Part shown: positions 8,286 through 16,808 of the stretch, one piece after another
Layout: each line of letters starts with the position of its first letter
Position numbering within the stretch: position 1 is the first letter of the stretch
NCBI RefSeq assembly: GCF_014646995.1
Contig: NZ_BMOI01000001.1
Coordinates: 521,018 to 585,017 of the forward strand
Length of the DNA stretch: 64,000 nt
Direction of reading: 5' to 3'
DNA from: Curtobacterium luteum
GTDB taxonomy: Bacteria; Actinomycetota; Actinomycetes; Actinomycetales; Microbacteriaceae
Position numbers and translations under genes: made by a program
The notes under the pieces: model-generated
What the model was told of the DNA's origin: nothing
The model's input: the letters and a program-made list of their open reading frames with translations, nothing else
Database searches by the model: none

Positions 8286-9698
8286 ATGAACGACTTGCTC
8301 AGCACCCTGGTGCTGTCCCGGTGGCAGTTCGGCCTCACGACGATCTACCACTTCCTCTTCGTCCCCATCACCATCGGCATGGTGTTCGTGGTCGCGGTGT
8401 TCCAGACCGCCTGGGTCCGCACCGGCCGCGCGCACTACCTGCAGCTGACCCGGTTCTTCGGACGCATCTTCCTGATCAACTTCGCGATGGGTGTCGTGAC
8501 GGGCATCGTGCAGGAGTTCCAGTTCGGCATGAACTGGTCGACGTACTCTCGGTTCGTCGGTGACGTCTTCGGGGCGCCGCTCGCGCTCGAGGGCATCCTC
8601 GCCTTCTTCCTCGAGGCAGCGTTCATCGGCATCTGGATCTTCGGCTGGGACCGCCTGCCCAAGGGCGTGCACCTCGCCAGCATCTGGCTCACCGCACTCG
8701 GGACGCTCTTGTCGGCCTACTTCATCATCGCCGCGAACGCCTTCATGCAGCACCCGGTCGGCTTCCGGCTCGACGCGTCCCGCGGTCGAGCAGAGTTGAC
8801 CGACATCTGGGCGGTCGTCACCAACAAGGTCGCACTCGCAGCGTTCCCGCACACGATCGCAGCATCGTTCATGGTCGCCGCGGCCGTCGTCATCGCGGTC
8901 GCCGGCTGGCACCTCGCCCGGAACCAGCACCTCGAGACGATGCTCCCGGCGATCAAGTTCGGCCTCTGGACGATGGTCACCGCCGGGGCCGTGACGCTGC
9001 TCACCGGCGACCAGCTCGGCCTAGTCATGGTGGACACGCAGCCGATGAAGATGGCTGCAGCCGAGGCGCTCTACAACACGGCCACCGGCCAGGACGCGTC
9101 GTTCTCGATCTTCACGCTCGGCACCCCGGACGGAGTCCACGAGCTGTTCTCGATCCGCATCCCGTACCTGCTGTCCTTCCTGTCGACTCACACCACGCAC
9201 GGCACCGTCGGGGGCATCCGCGAGCTCCAGGCGCAGTACACGCAGGTGTACGGACCCGGCGACTACTCCCCCACCATCTGGGTCACCTACTGGGCCTTCC
9301 GCTGGATGATCGGCTTCGGAGCCGTCTCCGTCCTGCTCGCGATCGCTGGTCTGGTGCTGCTCCGCCGCGGACGGGTGCCGCAGCGCCGGTGGGTGTGGCG
9401 GATTGCGGTCTGGTCGGCGCCGCTCCCGATGGCCGCCATGACCGTCGGCTGGATCTTCACGGAGATGGGCCGCCAGCCGTGGCTCGTGTTCGGGCTGCTG
9501 AAGACGAGCGCTGGTGTGTCCCCGAACGTGACGGGGGTCGAGGTCCTCATCTCCCTCGTCGTCTTCACCCTGTTGTACGGCGCGCTGGCGGTCGTCGAGT
9601 TCCGCCTGCTCCGCCGCGCCGCCCAACGCGCCGACGAGCTCACCCCGCCCGAGGACCCAGCGCAGGACGCTCCTGAGACGATCGCGACGGTGTACTGA
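8286..9698 (+). CDS. cydA: Cytochrome bd ubiquinol/menaquinol oxidase subunit I
   Basis: The 470-residue integral membrane protein is the haem b558/b595/d-carrying subunit of the high-affinity terminal oxidase. It starts RWQFGLTTIYHFLFVPITIG, with the axial His of the b595 site in the first helix. It carries the quinol-oxidising region with a short Q loop and the conserved GRQPW motif before the last helices, with about nine membrane segments. The bd oxidase reduces O2 to water at low oxygen and does not pump protons. cydB follows after one base. No cydCD transporter genes are in the window. The palindromic DevR-like box upstream fits hypoxic induction. Confidence 0.96.
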   Translation: MNDLLSTLVLSRWQFGLTTIYHFLFVPITIGMVFVVAVFQTAWVRTGRAHYLQLTRFFGRIFLINFAMGVVTGIVQEFQFGMNWSTYSRFVGDVFGAPLALEGILAFFLEAAFIGIWIFGWDRLPKGVHLASIWLTALGTLLSAYFIIAANAFMQHPVGFRLDASRGRAELTDIWAVVTNKVALAAFPHTIAASFMVAAAVVIAVAGWHLARNQHLETMLPAIKFGLWTMVTAGAVTLLTGDQLGLVMVDTQPMKMAAAEALYNTATGQDASFSIFTLGTPDGVHELFSIRIPYLLSFLSTHTTHGTVGGIRELQAQYTQVYGPGDYSPTIWVTYWAFRWMIGFGAVSVLLAIAGLVLLRRGRVPQRRWVWRIAVWSAPLPMAAMTVGWIFTEMGRQPWLVFGLLKTSAGVSPNVTGVEVLISLVVFTLLYGALAVVEFRLLRRAAQRADELTPPEDPAQDAPETIATVY

Positions 9699-9699
9699 G

Positions 9700-10704
9700 A
9701 TGGACCTGCCCGTTCTCTGGTTCGCGATCGTCGGGGTGTTCTTCGTCGGGTACTTCGTGCTCGACGGCTTCGACTTCGGCGTCGGGATGTCCCTGCCCTT
9801 CCTCGGCAAGGACGACACCGACCGCCGCGTGCTGATCAACACCATCGGCCCCGTCTGGGACCTCAACGAGACGTGGGTCATCGTCGCCGGAGCGTGCCTG
9901 TTCGCGGCGTTCCCCGAGTGGTACGCGACGATGTTCTCCGGGTTCTACCTGGCGCTCCTGCTCATCCTCGCGGCCCTCATCGCCCGCGGCGTGTCGTTCG
10001 AGTATCGGCACCAGCGCCGGCACCCGGAGTGGAAGCGCCGCTTCGACCTGATGATCATCGTCGGCAGCGCGGTGCCGTCGTTCCTGTGGGGCGTCGCCTT
10101 CGGCAACGTCGTCCGCGGCATCCCGATGGACGCCGGACACAACTACACCGGCACCCTGTTCGACCTGCTCAACCCGTTCGCCCTGCTCACCGGGCTCGCC
10201 ACCCTCCTGGTCTTCTTCACGCACGGCGTCGTGTTCGTCGCGCTGAAGACCGAGGGCGAGATCCGCGAACGGGCCAAGCGGCTCGCGACCCGCGCGGGCG
10301 TGCTCACGATCGTCGTCGGCGCTGCGTTCCTGGTGGCGATGGCGTTCGTCCGAGCGACGCCGGCGAGCCTCGTGCTCTCGGTGGTGGCCGCCCTCGCCCT
10401 CGTCCTCGCGGTGCTCTGCAACGCCTGGGGCCGTGAGGGACGCGCGTTCACCCTCATGGCGGTCACGATCGCCGCGGTCGTGCTGGCGATGTTCACGGCG
10501 ATCTTCCCCGACGTCATGCCCGCCTCGAACGACCCGGCGAACAGCCTGACCGTGTGGAACGCGTCGAGCGGGCAGTACACGCTCACGGTGATGAGCTGGG
10601 TGGCGCTGGTCTTCGTCCCGCTCGTGCTCGCCTACCAGGCCTGGACGTACTGGGTCTTCCGCAAGCGCGTTACCCGCACCCACATCGAGGGTGCTACGGC
10701 GTGA
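9700..10704 (+). CDS. cydB: Cytochrome bd oxidase subunit II
   Basis: The protein has 334 residues with about nine membrane helices. The family start LWFAIVGVFFVGYFVLDGFD and GPVWDLNETWVI are both present. It pairs with CydA to form the oxidase core. It starts one base after the cydA stop, so the two are translationally coupled. A strong hairpin follows its stop. Confidence 0.96.
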   Translation: MDLPVLWFAIVGVFFVGYFVLDGFDFGVGMSLPFLGKDDTDRRVLINTIGPVWDLNETWVIVAGACLFAAFPEWYATMFSGFYLALLLILAALIARGVSFEYRHQRRHPEWKRRFDLMIIVGSAVPSFLWGVAFGNVVRGIPMDAGHNYTGTLFDLLNPFALLTGLATLLVFFTHGVVFVALKTEGEIRERAKRLATRAGVLTIVVGAAFLVAMAFVRATPASLVLSVVAALALVLAVLCNAWGREGRAFTLMAVTIAAVVLAMFTAIFPDVMPASNDPANSLTVWNASSGQYTLTVMSWVALVFVPLVLAYQAWTYWVFRKRVTRTHIEGATA

Positions 10705-10731
10705 CCGGTGACGGTCTGACGCCACCACGGC

Positions 10732-10775
10732 CGGTCTGGAGGCGCGCTGCGGGCCCGCACCGCGCCTCCAGACCG
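10732..10775 (+). terminator. Terminator after cydAB
   Basis: A perfect 15-bp stem (10732-10746 with 10761-10775) contains CTGGAGGCGCG and its complement, with a 14-base GC-rich loop. The same 11-mer recurs elsewhere in the window. Confidence 0.75.
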
Positions 10776-10800
10776 TGCCTGGTCGCCGCGTGGACATGGC

Positions 10801-10815
10801 AGGACGTTGTGCCCT
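10801..10815 (+). promoter_or_regulatory. Weak DevR-like box before the BON-domain gene
   Basis: AGGACGTTGTGCCCT shares the outer parts of the repeated site but differs at several inner positions. It lies 35 bases before the ATG at 10850. Confidence 0.3.
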
Positions 10816-10849
10816 GCCGCCGGTCGCGTCAGGGCGCGATCATCTCCGC

Positions 10850-11401
10850 ATGAGCACGACGAACCAAGTGAGCACGATGACACCCGCGGTCGTGGACCTC
10901 GGAGTCCGCGACCTGATCCTCCGCTCCTGGCGCTCGGAACGGTCCCTGGACGCCTCGACACTCGACGTGGCCGTCGACGTCGGCGGCAACCAGATCGTCC
11001 TGACCGGTGATGTGGGGTCGTACACCGATCGGCTGACAGCCCACGAGATAGCGTCCGGACACGCCACCGGGTTGCTCCCGGTGCGGAACCGTATCGTCGT
11101 GCGTCCGCTCGAGTGCGATCCGACCGAACCGGACGCGGTCCTCCAGGCCAGGGTGGAGGGTGCTGTCCGCGAAGCCGCGCCGCATGCCGACGTGACGATC
11201 TCCGCAAGCGACCACGTCGTCCGGTTGTCGGGTCGGCTCAGCGGCGACCACGAGCGGCGGCGCGTGCATGCCGCGGCGGCGCGGAGCCGCGGCGTGCACT
11301 TCGTCGATGACCGCACCACGATCACCGGGAGTGACCTGAGTCCCGGGCGGACCTTGGTCCCTTTCCCCCGTTCGCGGGCCATGGAACCGTCGTCGTCATG
11401 A
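10850..11401 (+). CDS. Two-BON-domain protein
   Basis: The 183-residue protein has two BON-like modules: one around ASTLDVAVDVGGNQIVLTGDVG and GLLPVRNRIVV, the other around HADVTISASDHVVRLSGRLSGD. BON domains are small alpha/beta folds thought to bind membranes or other partners, and BON proteins with this look accompany dormancy and stress genes in actinobacteria. No signal peptide is visible. I start it at ATG 10850 rather than the longer upstream frame, because the extra leader lies over a weak DevR-like box and has no family match. The stop overlaps the next small gene by ATGA. Confidence 0.75.
   Translation: MSTTNQVSTMTPAVVDLGVRDLILRSWRSERSLDASTLDVAVDVGGNQIVLTGDVGSYTDRLTAHEIASGHATGLLPVRNRIVVRPLECDPTEPDAVLQARVEGAVREAAPHADVTISASDHVVRLSGRLSGDHERRRVHAAAARSRGVHFVDDRTTITGSDLSPGRTLVPFPRSRAMEPSSS
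11348..11362 (+). promoter_or_regulatory. DevR-like box inside the end of the BON gene
   Basis: CGGACCTTGGTCCCT is nearly palindromic. It lies 36 bases upstream of the small ORF at 11398 and could drive that gene and 11585. Confidence 0.5.
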
Positions 11402-11574
11402 ACAACCAGATCGCTTCCACACCGCCTCGTCACGGTGCCGTCGGGGACCCGACCGAGAACCATCCGAGCGTGACCATCGAGCTGCGCCCGACGGAACCAC
11501 TCGACGTCGAGACGGTGCTCGGCATCGGTGCGACGCTCCGCGCCGCCGACCGACTGCACCCACGTGAGCGCTGA
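11398..11574 (+). CDS. Small hypothetical protein (58 aa)
   Basis: An ATG overlapping the BON-gene stop (ATGA) opens a 58-codon frame with strongly GC third positions. It ends ETVLGIGATLRAADRLHPRER. The middle (SVTIELRPTEPLDVETVLG) looks like a folded alpha/beta piece. No family is recognised. Coupling to the BON gene and a DevR-like box 36 bases upstream suggest that it belongs to the regulon. Confidence 0.5.
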   Translation: MNNQIASTPPRHGAVGDPTENHPSVTIELRPTEPLDVETVLGIGATLRAADRLHPRER

Positions 11575-11584
11575 GCGCGCGATC

Positions 11585-12199
11585 ATGAACCCTCGAGTGA
11601 CGACTCAGCCAGCCCCAGCGGGAGCCGCGGCCGCCGCGCGTCGCGCCTGGTTCGAGCTCGAACCAGGCGCACGCGCGCGACTCCTCAGCGAGATCAGCCA
11701 CCTCGCGGTGGCGGGGACGAGTGCCAGTCGAACGCCGTGCGGAGGCACCGATGCGGCGATCCTCGACTCCCCCGCCGCCCGCTGCGACCGGGCCATGATC
11801 GTCATGGCCGACCTGCTCCGAACAGCGTCCGTTCCTCGGCGACGAACAATGCGCTGCGCGCAGGTCGTGGTCGACAGCGGGTTCCCGCTCGAGCGCGCCG
11901 TCGTGTCCGTCGCCGCGGCGCTGATCGTGGGGGAAACGGTGACTCTGGGGTTCGTGGGCGGCCTGGACCGAGCGTCCGCCGCCTACGTCCGGTCGCTGGC
12001 GGCACTGTTGCCCGGGCGCGTCCTCCGCGTCCGCTTCGGTGATCGGCTCGTGTCGGGTGGGTACGACCGGGTGAGCTGGTTGTCGCCGTCCTGCTGCGCG
12101 GAGTCCTCGCCGTTCGACCTGCGCATCCTCGATCAGACCACGTCGACGTCGCTCCCCACCTCGGTGCTCGGTGGGACTTCTGACCTTGCCGTGCGATGA
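11585..12199 (+). CDS. Hypothetical protein in the DevR-like regulon
   Basis: The protein has 204 residues and I do not recognise a family. It has a helical N-terminal half (FELEPGARARLLSEISHLAV), a central hydrophobic segment (ERAVVSVAAALIVGETVTLG) and a Cys pair near the end (WLSPSCCAESSPFDL). There is no clear signal peptide. ATG 11585 is preferred over the longer frame from 11528 because the leader overlaps the preceding small gene. A DevR-like box lies within its last codons and serves the next gene, adhP. A role in redox stress is inferred from context only. Confidence 0.6.
   Translation: MNPRVTTQPAPAGAAAAARRAWFELEPGARARLLSEISHLAVAGTSASRTPCGGTDAAILDSPAARCDRAMIVMADLLRTASVPRRRTMRCAQVVVDSGFPLERAVVSVAAALIVGETVTLGFVGGLDRASAAYVRSLAALLPGRVLRVRFGDRLVSGGYDRVSWLSPSCCAESSPFDLRILDQTTSTSLPTSVLGGTSDLAVR
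12173..12187 (+). promoter_or_regulatory. DevR-like box for adhP
   Basis: GGGACTTCTGACCTT ends 94 bases before the adhP ATG. A TAGGGT element at about 12210-12215 could be the -10 hexamer, which would place the box near -35 to -45. Confidence 0.6.
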
Positions 12200-12281
12200 G
12201 CGCCCGCGGTAGGGTGACTCCACGGGCGCCGATTGGCGCGGGACACCGGGGCCCGGCACGCCCGTGAGGAGAGGTCATCCC

Positions 12282-13352
12282 ATGAAGGCAGCAGTCGTCC
12301 ACCAGTTCGGTCAGCCCCTCGTTGTCGAGGACCGGCCGCTCCCCGCACCCGGCGCAGGACAGGTCCTCGTCCGGATCGAGGCCTCCGGCCTCTGTCACAC
12401 CGACATCCACGCAGCACGCGGAGACTGGCCGGTCAAGTCGACGCCGCCGTTCGTCCCCGGCCACGAGGGCGTCGGCATCATCGAGGAGCTTGGTGACGGC
12501 GTCACGAACCGACAGATCGGTGACCGGGTCGCGCTCCCCTGGCTCGGACACGCCTGCGGCCACTGCCGCTACTGCGTGGAAGGCCGCGAGACCCTCTGCG
12601 AACAGCAGCAGAACACCGGCTACTCAATCGACGGCGCCTTCGGGCAGTTCGCCGTCGCCGACGCGGACTACGTCGTCCCGGTCCCCGCCGGCGTCGCCCC
12701 GGAGGACGCAGCCCCGCTCACCTGCGCCGGCGTCACGACCTACAAGGCGCTCAAGGTCGCCGGGATCACGCCGTCCGAGACCGTCGCGGTCTTCGGCGTC
12801 GGCGGGCTCGGACACCTCGCTCTGCAGTACGCACGGGTGTTCGGCGCGCAGGTCATCGGCGTTGACGTCGAACCGGCCAAGGTCCAGCTCGCCCGCGACC
12901 TCGGTGCGGACCGCGCCGTCGATGCGTCCTCGGGCGACGCCGCCGCCCAGATCCAGGAGCTCGGCGGCGCGGACGTCGCCGTCGTGCTCGCAGCGTCCGC
13001 CAGCGTGTTCGAGCAGGCGTTCGCCTCCCTGAAGCGGGGAGGACGCCTCGTCTGCGTCGCACTGCCGGCGGACGGCACGATGAGCATCCCGATCTTCGAC
13101 ACCGTCCTCAAGGGGATCTCGATCATCGGGTCGATCGTCGGGACCCGGCAGGACCTCGCTGAGGTCTTCGCCCTGCACGCCGCCGGACGCACCCGGGTCG
13201 TGTCGGTCCGCCGCCCGCTCGCCGACGTGAACGAGGCGATGGCCGACGTGCTCGCCGGTCGGGTGCCGGCCCGGATCGTGTTCGACATGCCGCCCGTCCA
13301 GCGCGAGCAGATCGTCGCCGAGGACGAGTCCACGCAGGCTGTAACGCGATGA
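12282..13352 (+). CDS. adhP: Zinc-dependent alcohol dehydrogenase (AdhP type)
   Basis: The 356-residue protein interconverts primary alcohols and aldehydes with NAD(H). Catalytic Zn ligands are in SGLCHTDIHAA and PGHEGVG. The structural zinc lobe has four Cys (ACGHCRYCVEGRETLC). The Rossmann fold has GVGGLGHLALQYA. The start at ATG 12282 follows GAGGAGAGG; a longer frame from 12264 is unlikely. In the DevR-like context it would reoxidise NADH under oxygen limitation (inference). The stop overlaps the next gene by ATGA. Confidence 0.93.
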   Translation: MKAAVVHQFGQPLVVEDRPLPAPGAGQVLVRIEASGLCHTDIHAARGDWPVKSTPPFVPGHEGVGIIEELGDGVTNRQIGDRVALPWLGHACGHCRYCVEGRETLCEQQQNTGYSIDGAFGQFAVADADYVVPVPAGVAPEDAAPLTCAGVTTYKALKVAGITPSETVAVFGVGGLGHLALQYARVFGAQVIGVDVEPAKVQLARDLGADRAVDASSGDAAAQIQELGGADVAVVLAASASVFEQAFASLKRGGRLVCVALPADGTMSIPIFDTVLKGISIIGSIVGTRQDLAEVFALHAAGRTRVVSVRRPLADVNEAMADVLAGRVPARIVFDMPPVQREQIVAEDESTQAVTR

Positions 13353-13744
13353 TCGGCACGGGCCTCGCGGTCCACGACGACCGGACGCTCGTCGCGTCGG
13401 AGTGCTGGTCGCTCATCGGACGCGTCCGGAGCGGCCGGCTCGTCCGAGGCACCGTGTCCCAGGCGGAGGCGGTCGTCGTGGACCCCGCAAGCGGGTGCCT
13501 CGACCTCGAGGGACCCCGCCTCGGAGACCTCGGTTCGCGTACGACGGCTGTGTTCGAGACGGGCGCCCAAGATCCGACGGGGGGCTGGAGCGTCATCGTC
13601 GTCGGACGCGCCGAACCGCTCGTCATCCGGGCCGGACGCGACGGACCGCTGCAGCGCTGGCGCTTCGACGTCCAGGAACTCAGCGGGGTCGTGTTCACGT
13701 CCGACGCGCTTCGGGCAGACCGGGCTGACGCCGTCCGTACCTGA
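13349..13744 (+). CDS. Degenerate pyridoxamine-phosphate-oxidase-like (PPOX) protein
   Basis: The protein has 131 residues. The start LVASECWSLIGRVRSGRLV matches the LxxxECWxLL..xxVGRL opening of small actinobacterial PPOX/flavin-binding proteins. The later GGWSVIVVGRAEPL matches their WSVvvxGxA strand. The usual central FPVNY segment is missing, so cofactor binding may be lost. It overlaps adhP by four bases and is probably co-expressed. A fuller relative is encoded at 19477. Confidence 0.65.
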   Translation: MIGTGLAVHDDRTLVASECWSLIGRVRSGRLVRGTVSQAEAVVVDPASGCLDLEGPRLGDLGSRTTAVFETGAQDPTGGWSVIVVGRAEPLVIRAGRDGPLQRWRFDVQELSGVVFTSDALRADRADAVRT

Positions 13745-13775
13745 CCTGCAGGCACGGCACGGAGGGACGAGCAGA

Positions 13776-13804
13776 ACGGCCCGGTGCGAGCAGCACCGGG
13801 CCGT
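13776..13804 (+). terminator. Terminator after adhP operon
   Basis: A perfect 12-bp stem (ACGGCCCGGTGC, 13776-13787, with 13793-13804) and a 5-base loop lie between convergent genes. Confidence 0.7.
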
Positions 13805-13817
13805 CTCCATGCTCCGG

Positions 13818-14876
13818 TCAGATCCTCCCCGCGCCTCCGGGCGTCGCGGGGATCCCCTCACCACCGCGCACGTCCGTCCTCCGTCCGGCACGGTCCCACG
13901 GACGGGCGTCGGCGATGTCGAGCAGTTGGGCACCGAGCCCGGGGACGATCGTCACCACGGTCACGAGGACTCCGAGGACGGGGATGTGCAGCGCCACGAC
14001 GAGGACCGCACCGCCCAGGAGCGCCGTGACGACCGGCCCGCGTCGGCCGCGGAGGATCAGGCGTCCGATCATGAACGCTCCGTACGGGAACGCCGCGAGG
14101 GTCAGGACGAGCAGGACCAACAGTCCAGTCAGGGCCAGGGGTGCGCCGATGACCGTCACGAGCAGGAGGAGCAGGGCGAGCGGAGCGGCGACTGCTGTGA
14201 CGAAGCCGACCAGTGCGGCCCTCCAGGGCGCCGCACGGAGCCGGTCGGTCACCCGGGTGAGCTGCCCGAGGGACGAGGAGCCCGGCGGCCAGCGTGATCA
14301 GGCCCAGTGCGACGAGTGCGTACAGCAGGCCGACCAGCCAGGACGCGAACGCCTCGCCGGCGGTGGGGCGATAGGTCGTCCGGTTCGGATGGACGTGTTG
14401 CACCGACCCGTCGACGTGGTCGGCACGCATCTGCGCGGTGTGGTCGCTGACGTAGACGACGTCCCCGCCGATCGTCCCGGCGACGGTCAGCCGGTCCACG
14501 CTGAGTCGCGCGTCGCGGCCGAGGTCGCCCGCGACCGAGCGAGCCGGACGTCTCCGTCCACCTCTCCGGTGACGGTCACGGTCTGTGCGGCCGCGATGAC
14601 GTCCCCGGTGACCCGCCCACTCACGGTCACGTTCTGGCCGGCGGCGTACACGTCCCCGTCCACGTTCCCGGCGACCTCGACGTCGGTGCCGCTGAGGAAC
14701 CGCGGGCCGGTCACGCGCTCCGTCGCGCCGATCCTGGACGGGTCGTCCTGTGTCGTCGTGACGGCTGCGGCGGCGCCTCCCGTGACGGCTGTCAGAGCGA
14801 CGACGATGCCGAGGACGACCGCCGAGCGCGGGACGTGACGGCGGGCGGTGGGCTGGGTTCGGTGTCTGGTCATCAT
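13818..14876 (-). pseudogene. Bactofilin-like polymer-forming membrane protein, two frameshifts
   Basis: Three consecutive pieces in three frames make one protein. Part 1 (from ATG 14876) has a signal/anchor helix, then short beta repeats of the polymer-forming type (EVAGNVDGDVYAAGQNVTV, TGDVIAAAQTVTVTGEVDGD). Part 2 continues the repeats (LTVAGTIGGDVVYVSDH, DGSVQHV) and adds a membrane helix. Part 3 (RLRAAPWRAALVGF onward) adds about three more helices. The frame changes fall near 14536-14544 and 14260-14280. Bactofilin-like proteins form filaments at the membrane. A DevR-like box lies upstream on the same strand. Real decay or a sequencing error cannot be told apart here. Confidence 0.65.
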
Positions 14877-14910
14877 GGCGGCAGTGTCGCGGGCTGGCCG
14901 TCGGCACGAC

Positions 14911-14925
14911 AGGGTCGGAGGTCCT
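14911..14925 (-). promoter_or_regulatory. DevR-like box for the bactofilin-like gene
   Basis: The minus strand reads AGGACCTCCGACCCT. It lies 35 bases upstream of the start at 14876. Confidence 0.5.
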
Positions 14926-14956
14926 TGCTCGGCGCCGCGAGGGAGCGCCGGTGGGC

Positions 14957-14971
14957 GGGACCTTCGGCCCT
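14957..14971 (+). promoter_or_regulatory. DevR-like box for the second usp pair
   Basis: GGGACCTTCGGCCCT is the best consensus copy. It ends 94 bases before the usp start at 15066. Confidence 0.7.
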
Positions 14972-15065
14972 GCCGGCGTCGTCCGCCCGCACCTAGCGTG
15001 CGGTGATGGGATGCGGCTGGAGCCGCAGGTGGGCGCAACCGGTGTCCACTGCGAAGGGAGTGACC

Positions 15066-15947
15066 ATGACCGCCTACACCGTCGCCATCGACGACACGAC
15101 TGCCGCCTGGAGGACCGTGGACTGGATCGCGGACGCCGTCGACCCTGCGACGGACAGCGTGCGGCTGGTCACCGTGAGCGAGTACACCGGCGAGGCCCTC
15201 GAACGGTCCGAAGAGCGACTCGAGGCGGCGGAGCAGCGCTTGCGCTCGACGCATGCCGAGCTCACCGTCCGGCACGACGTGACCGGCGGGCCGACCGTGG
15301 ATCGCCTCGTGTCGGACGCCACGCGCGGCGACATGCTCGTGATCGGCGGCAACCAGGTGCACACGTTCGTCGCCGCGGCGCGGGGACGCGTGGCCGAGCG
15401 GGTGGTCGCGCACGCCGTCACCCCGGTCGTGGTGGTCCCGGAACACTGGGAGCGGTCCGACGGTCCGGTCGTCGTCGGTGTCGACGGGCGGTCCGCGTCC
15501 GCCGCGCTGTCCTGGGCCGCCGACCGAGCGGCCCGTGGCCGTCACGAGCTCGCCCTCGTGCGCGCCTGGGCGGTCCCGAGCGCGGTCGACGCCTACGCTG
15601 CGGTCGACCTCCAGGAGGACCGAGACCTCTGGTCGAAGGAGGCCGACCTCGAACTCCGGGCCGCGCTCCGGGCGGTCGGTGCCGCGCAGCCAGGGCTCCA
15701 CGTCACCGGCGAAGCCGTCGAGGGGCAAGCTCGCGACGTGGTCCTCCGGTCGTCCCGGGGTGCGTCGTTGATCGTGGTCGGGCGTCGCCACCGGACGGCA
15801 CTGGGCGGGTTCATCACGGGGTCGGTCGGTGAACGCCTGATGCACGAGGGGCACGCGCCGGTGTGCATCGTCCCCGAACCGACGCACACCGGTGGGGGCG
15901 CGGAGTCCGAGCGCCGTCCGGAACAGCTGCACGCCGAGGTGCGGTGA
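15066..15947 (+). CDS. Tandem-domain universal stress protein
   Basis: The protein has 293 residues and two Usp domains (MTAYTVAIDDTTAAW onward; GPVVVGVDGRSASAAL onward). The nucleotide-loop-like motifs are VVVGRRHRTALGGFITGSVGERL at the end and GGNQVHTFVAAARGRVAERV in domain 1. ATG 15066 follows AAGGGAG; the upstream frame is discarded. It is a paralogue of the truncated gene at 1-594. It overlaps the next usp by one base (TGATG). Confidence 0.92.
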   Translation: MTAYTVAIDDTTAAWRTVDWIADAVDPATDSVRLVTVSEYTGEALERSEERLEAAEQRLRSTHAELTVRHDVTGGPTVDRLVSDATRGDMLVIGGNQVHTFVAAARGRVAERVVAHAVTPVVVVPEHWERSDGPVVVGVDGRSASAALSWAADRAARGRHELALVRAWAVPSAVDAYAAVDLQEDRDLWSKEADLELRAALRAVGAAQPGLHVTGEAVEGQARDVVLRSSRGASLIVVGRRHRTALGGFITGSVGERLMHEGHAPVCIVPEPTHTGGGAESERRPEQLHAEVR

Positions 15948-16808
15948 TGCGCGACAGCAGCGTCGTCGGGACCGAACACGTGGTGGTCGGCATCGACGGA
16001 CACGAGGCGAGTGACCGAGCGGTGGACTGGGTGGCCGTCCGGCGCCTCACGCCAGGGAGCCGGGTCGAGCTCATCACCGTCACCAACGGATGGGGAGGTG
16101 ACCGACTGGCCCTCGACCGACGGCTCGCCCGCGCCGCAGAGCGCCTGACCGTGGCACACCAGCGGGTTGACGTCGCAGTGTTCCGGCTGTCAGGGGTGCC
16201 TGACCGGATGCTCGCGGACGCTGCATCGACCGCGGACCTGCTCGTCATCGGGAACCGGCGCCAGCACCGCGTCCGAACAGCGCTCGACGGGTGGATGCCC
16301 GAACGCGTGCCGACCCTCGCGAACGGTCCGACCGTCGTCGTCCCGGAGGACTGGCGACCGACGCACGGGGACGTCGTCCTCGGGGTCGACGACGCCACTG
16401 GTGACACCGCGCTCCGCTTCGCCGGGGTCCCAGGCCGTCCGGGAGCACCGGCGGCTCAGTTTGGTGCGCTCGTGGAAGGTCGCCGAACCCGCCCGGGTCG
16501 GAACGCTGAGCGCCTTCGAGGACCCCGAACTCGTCGAAACGCACGCACGGGAGGTCCTGATCGACGCCGAACGGCTCCTCCACACCCGGTTCCCCGGACT
16601 GCAACACCGACCTGTCGTCGAGGAAGGCGACACGGCCGACGTCCTTGGCAGGTACGCCGAGGACGCGTCGATTGTCGTCCTCGGACGACACCACACGTCG
16701 ACGCTTGAGGGTCGGCTCTTCGGCTCCACTGCACACGAGCTCATCAGTGGTTCGCGAACTCCGGTGTGCATCGCGCCGCTGCGCTCACCGGACCCGCGCC
16801 GACGATGA
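15947..16808 (+). pseudogene. Tandem-domain universal stress protein, frameshifted
   Basis: The first frame (HVVVGIDGHEASDRAVDW to GDTALRFAG) and a second frame (SQAVREHRRLSLVRSWKVA to the stop) together match the intact paralogue at 596-1453 along its whole length. The switch lies at a GGGG run around 16425-16429; removing one G restores a protein of about 286 residues. Unrepaired, the product loses most of its second Usp domain. It lies between a usp with a consensus DevR-like box upstream and mgtA, which it overlaps by ATGA. Confidence 0.8.

Noticed and set aside
5314..8289. Long open frame antisense to phosphoketolase
   Set aside because: It is a GC-composition shadow of xfp. The product is low-complexity and without motifs, and xfp is certain.
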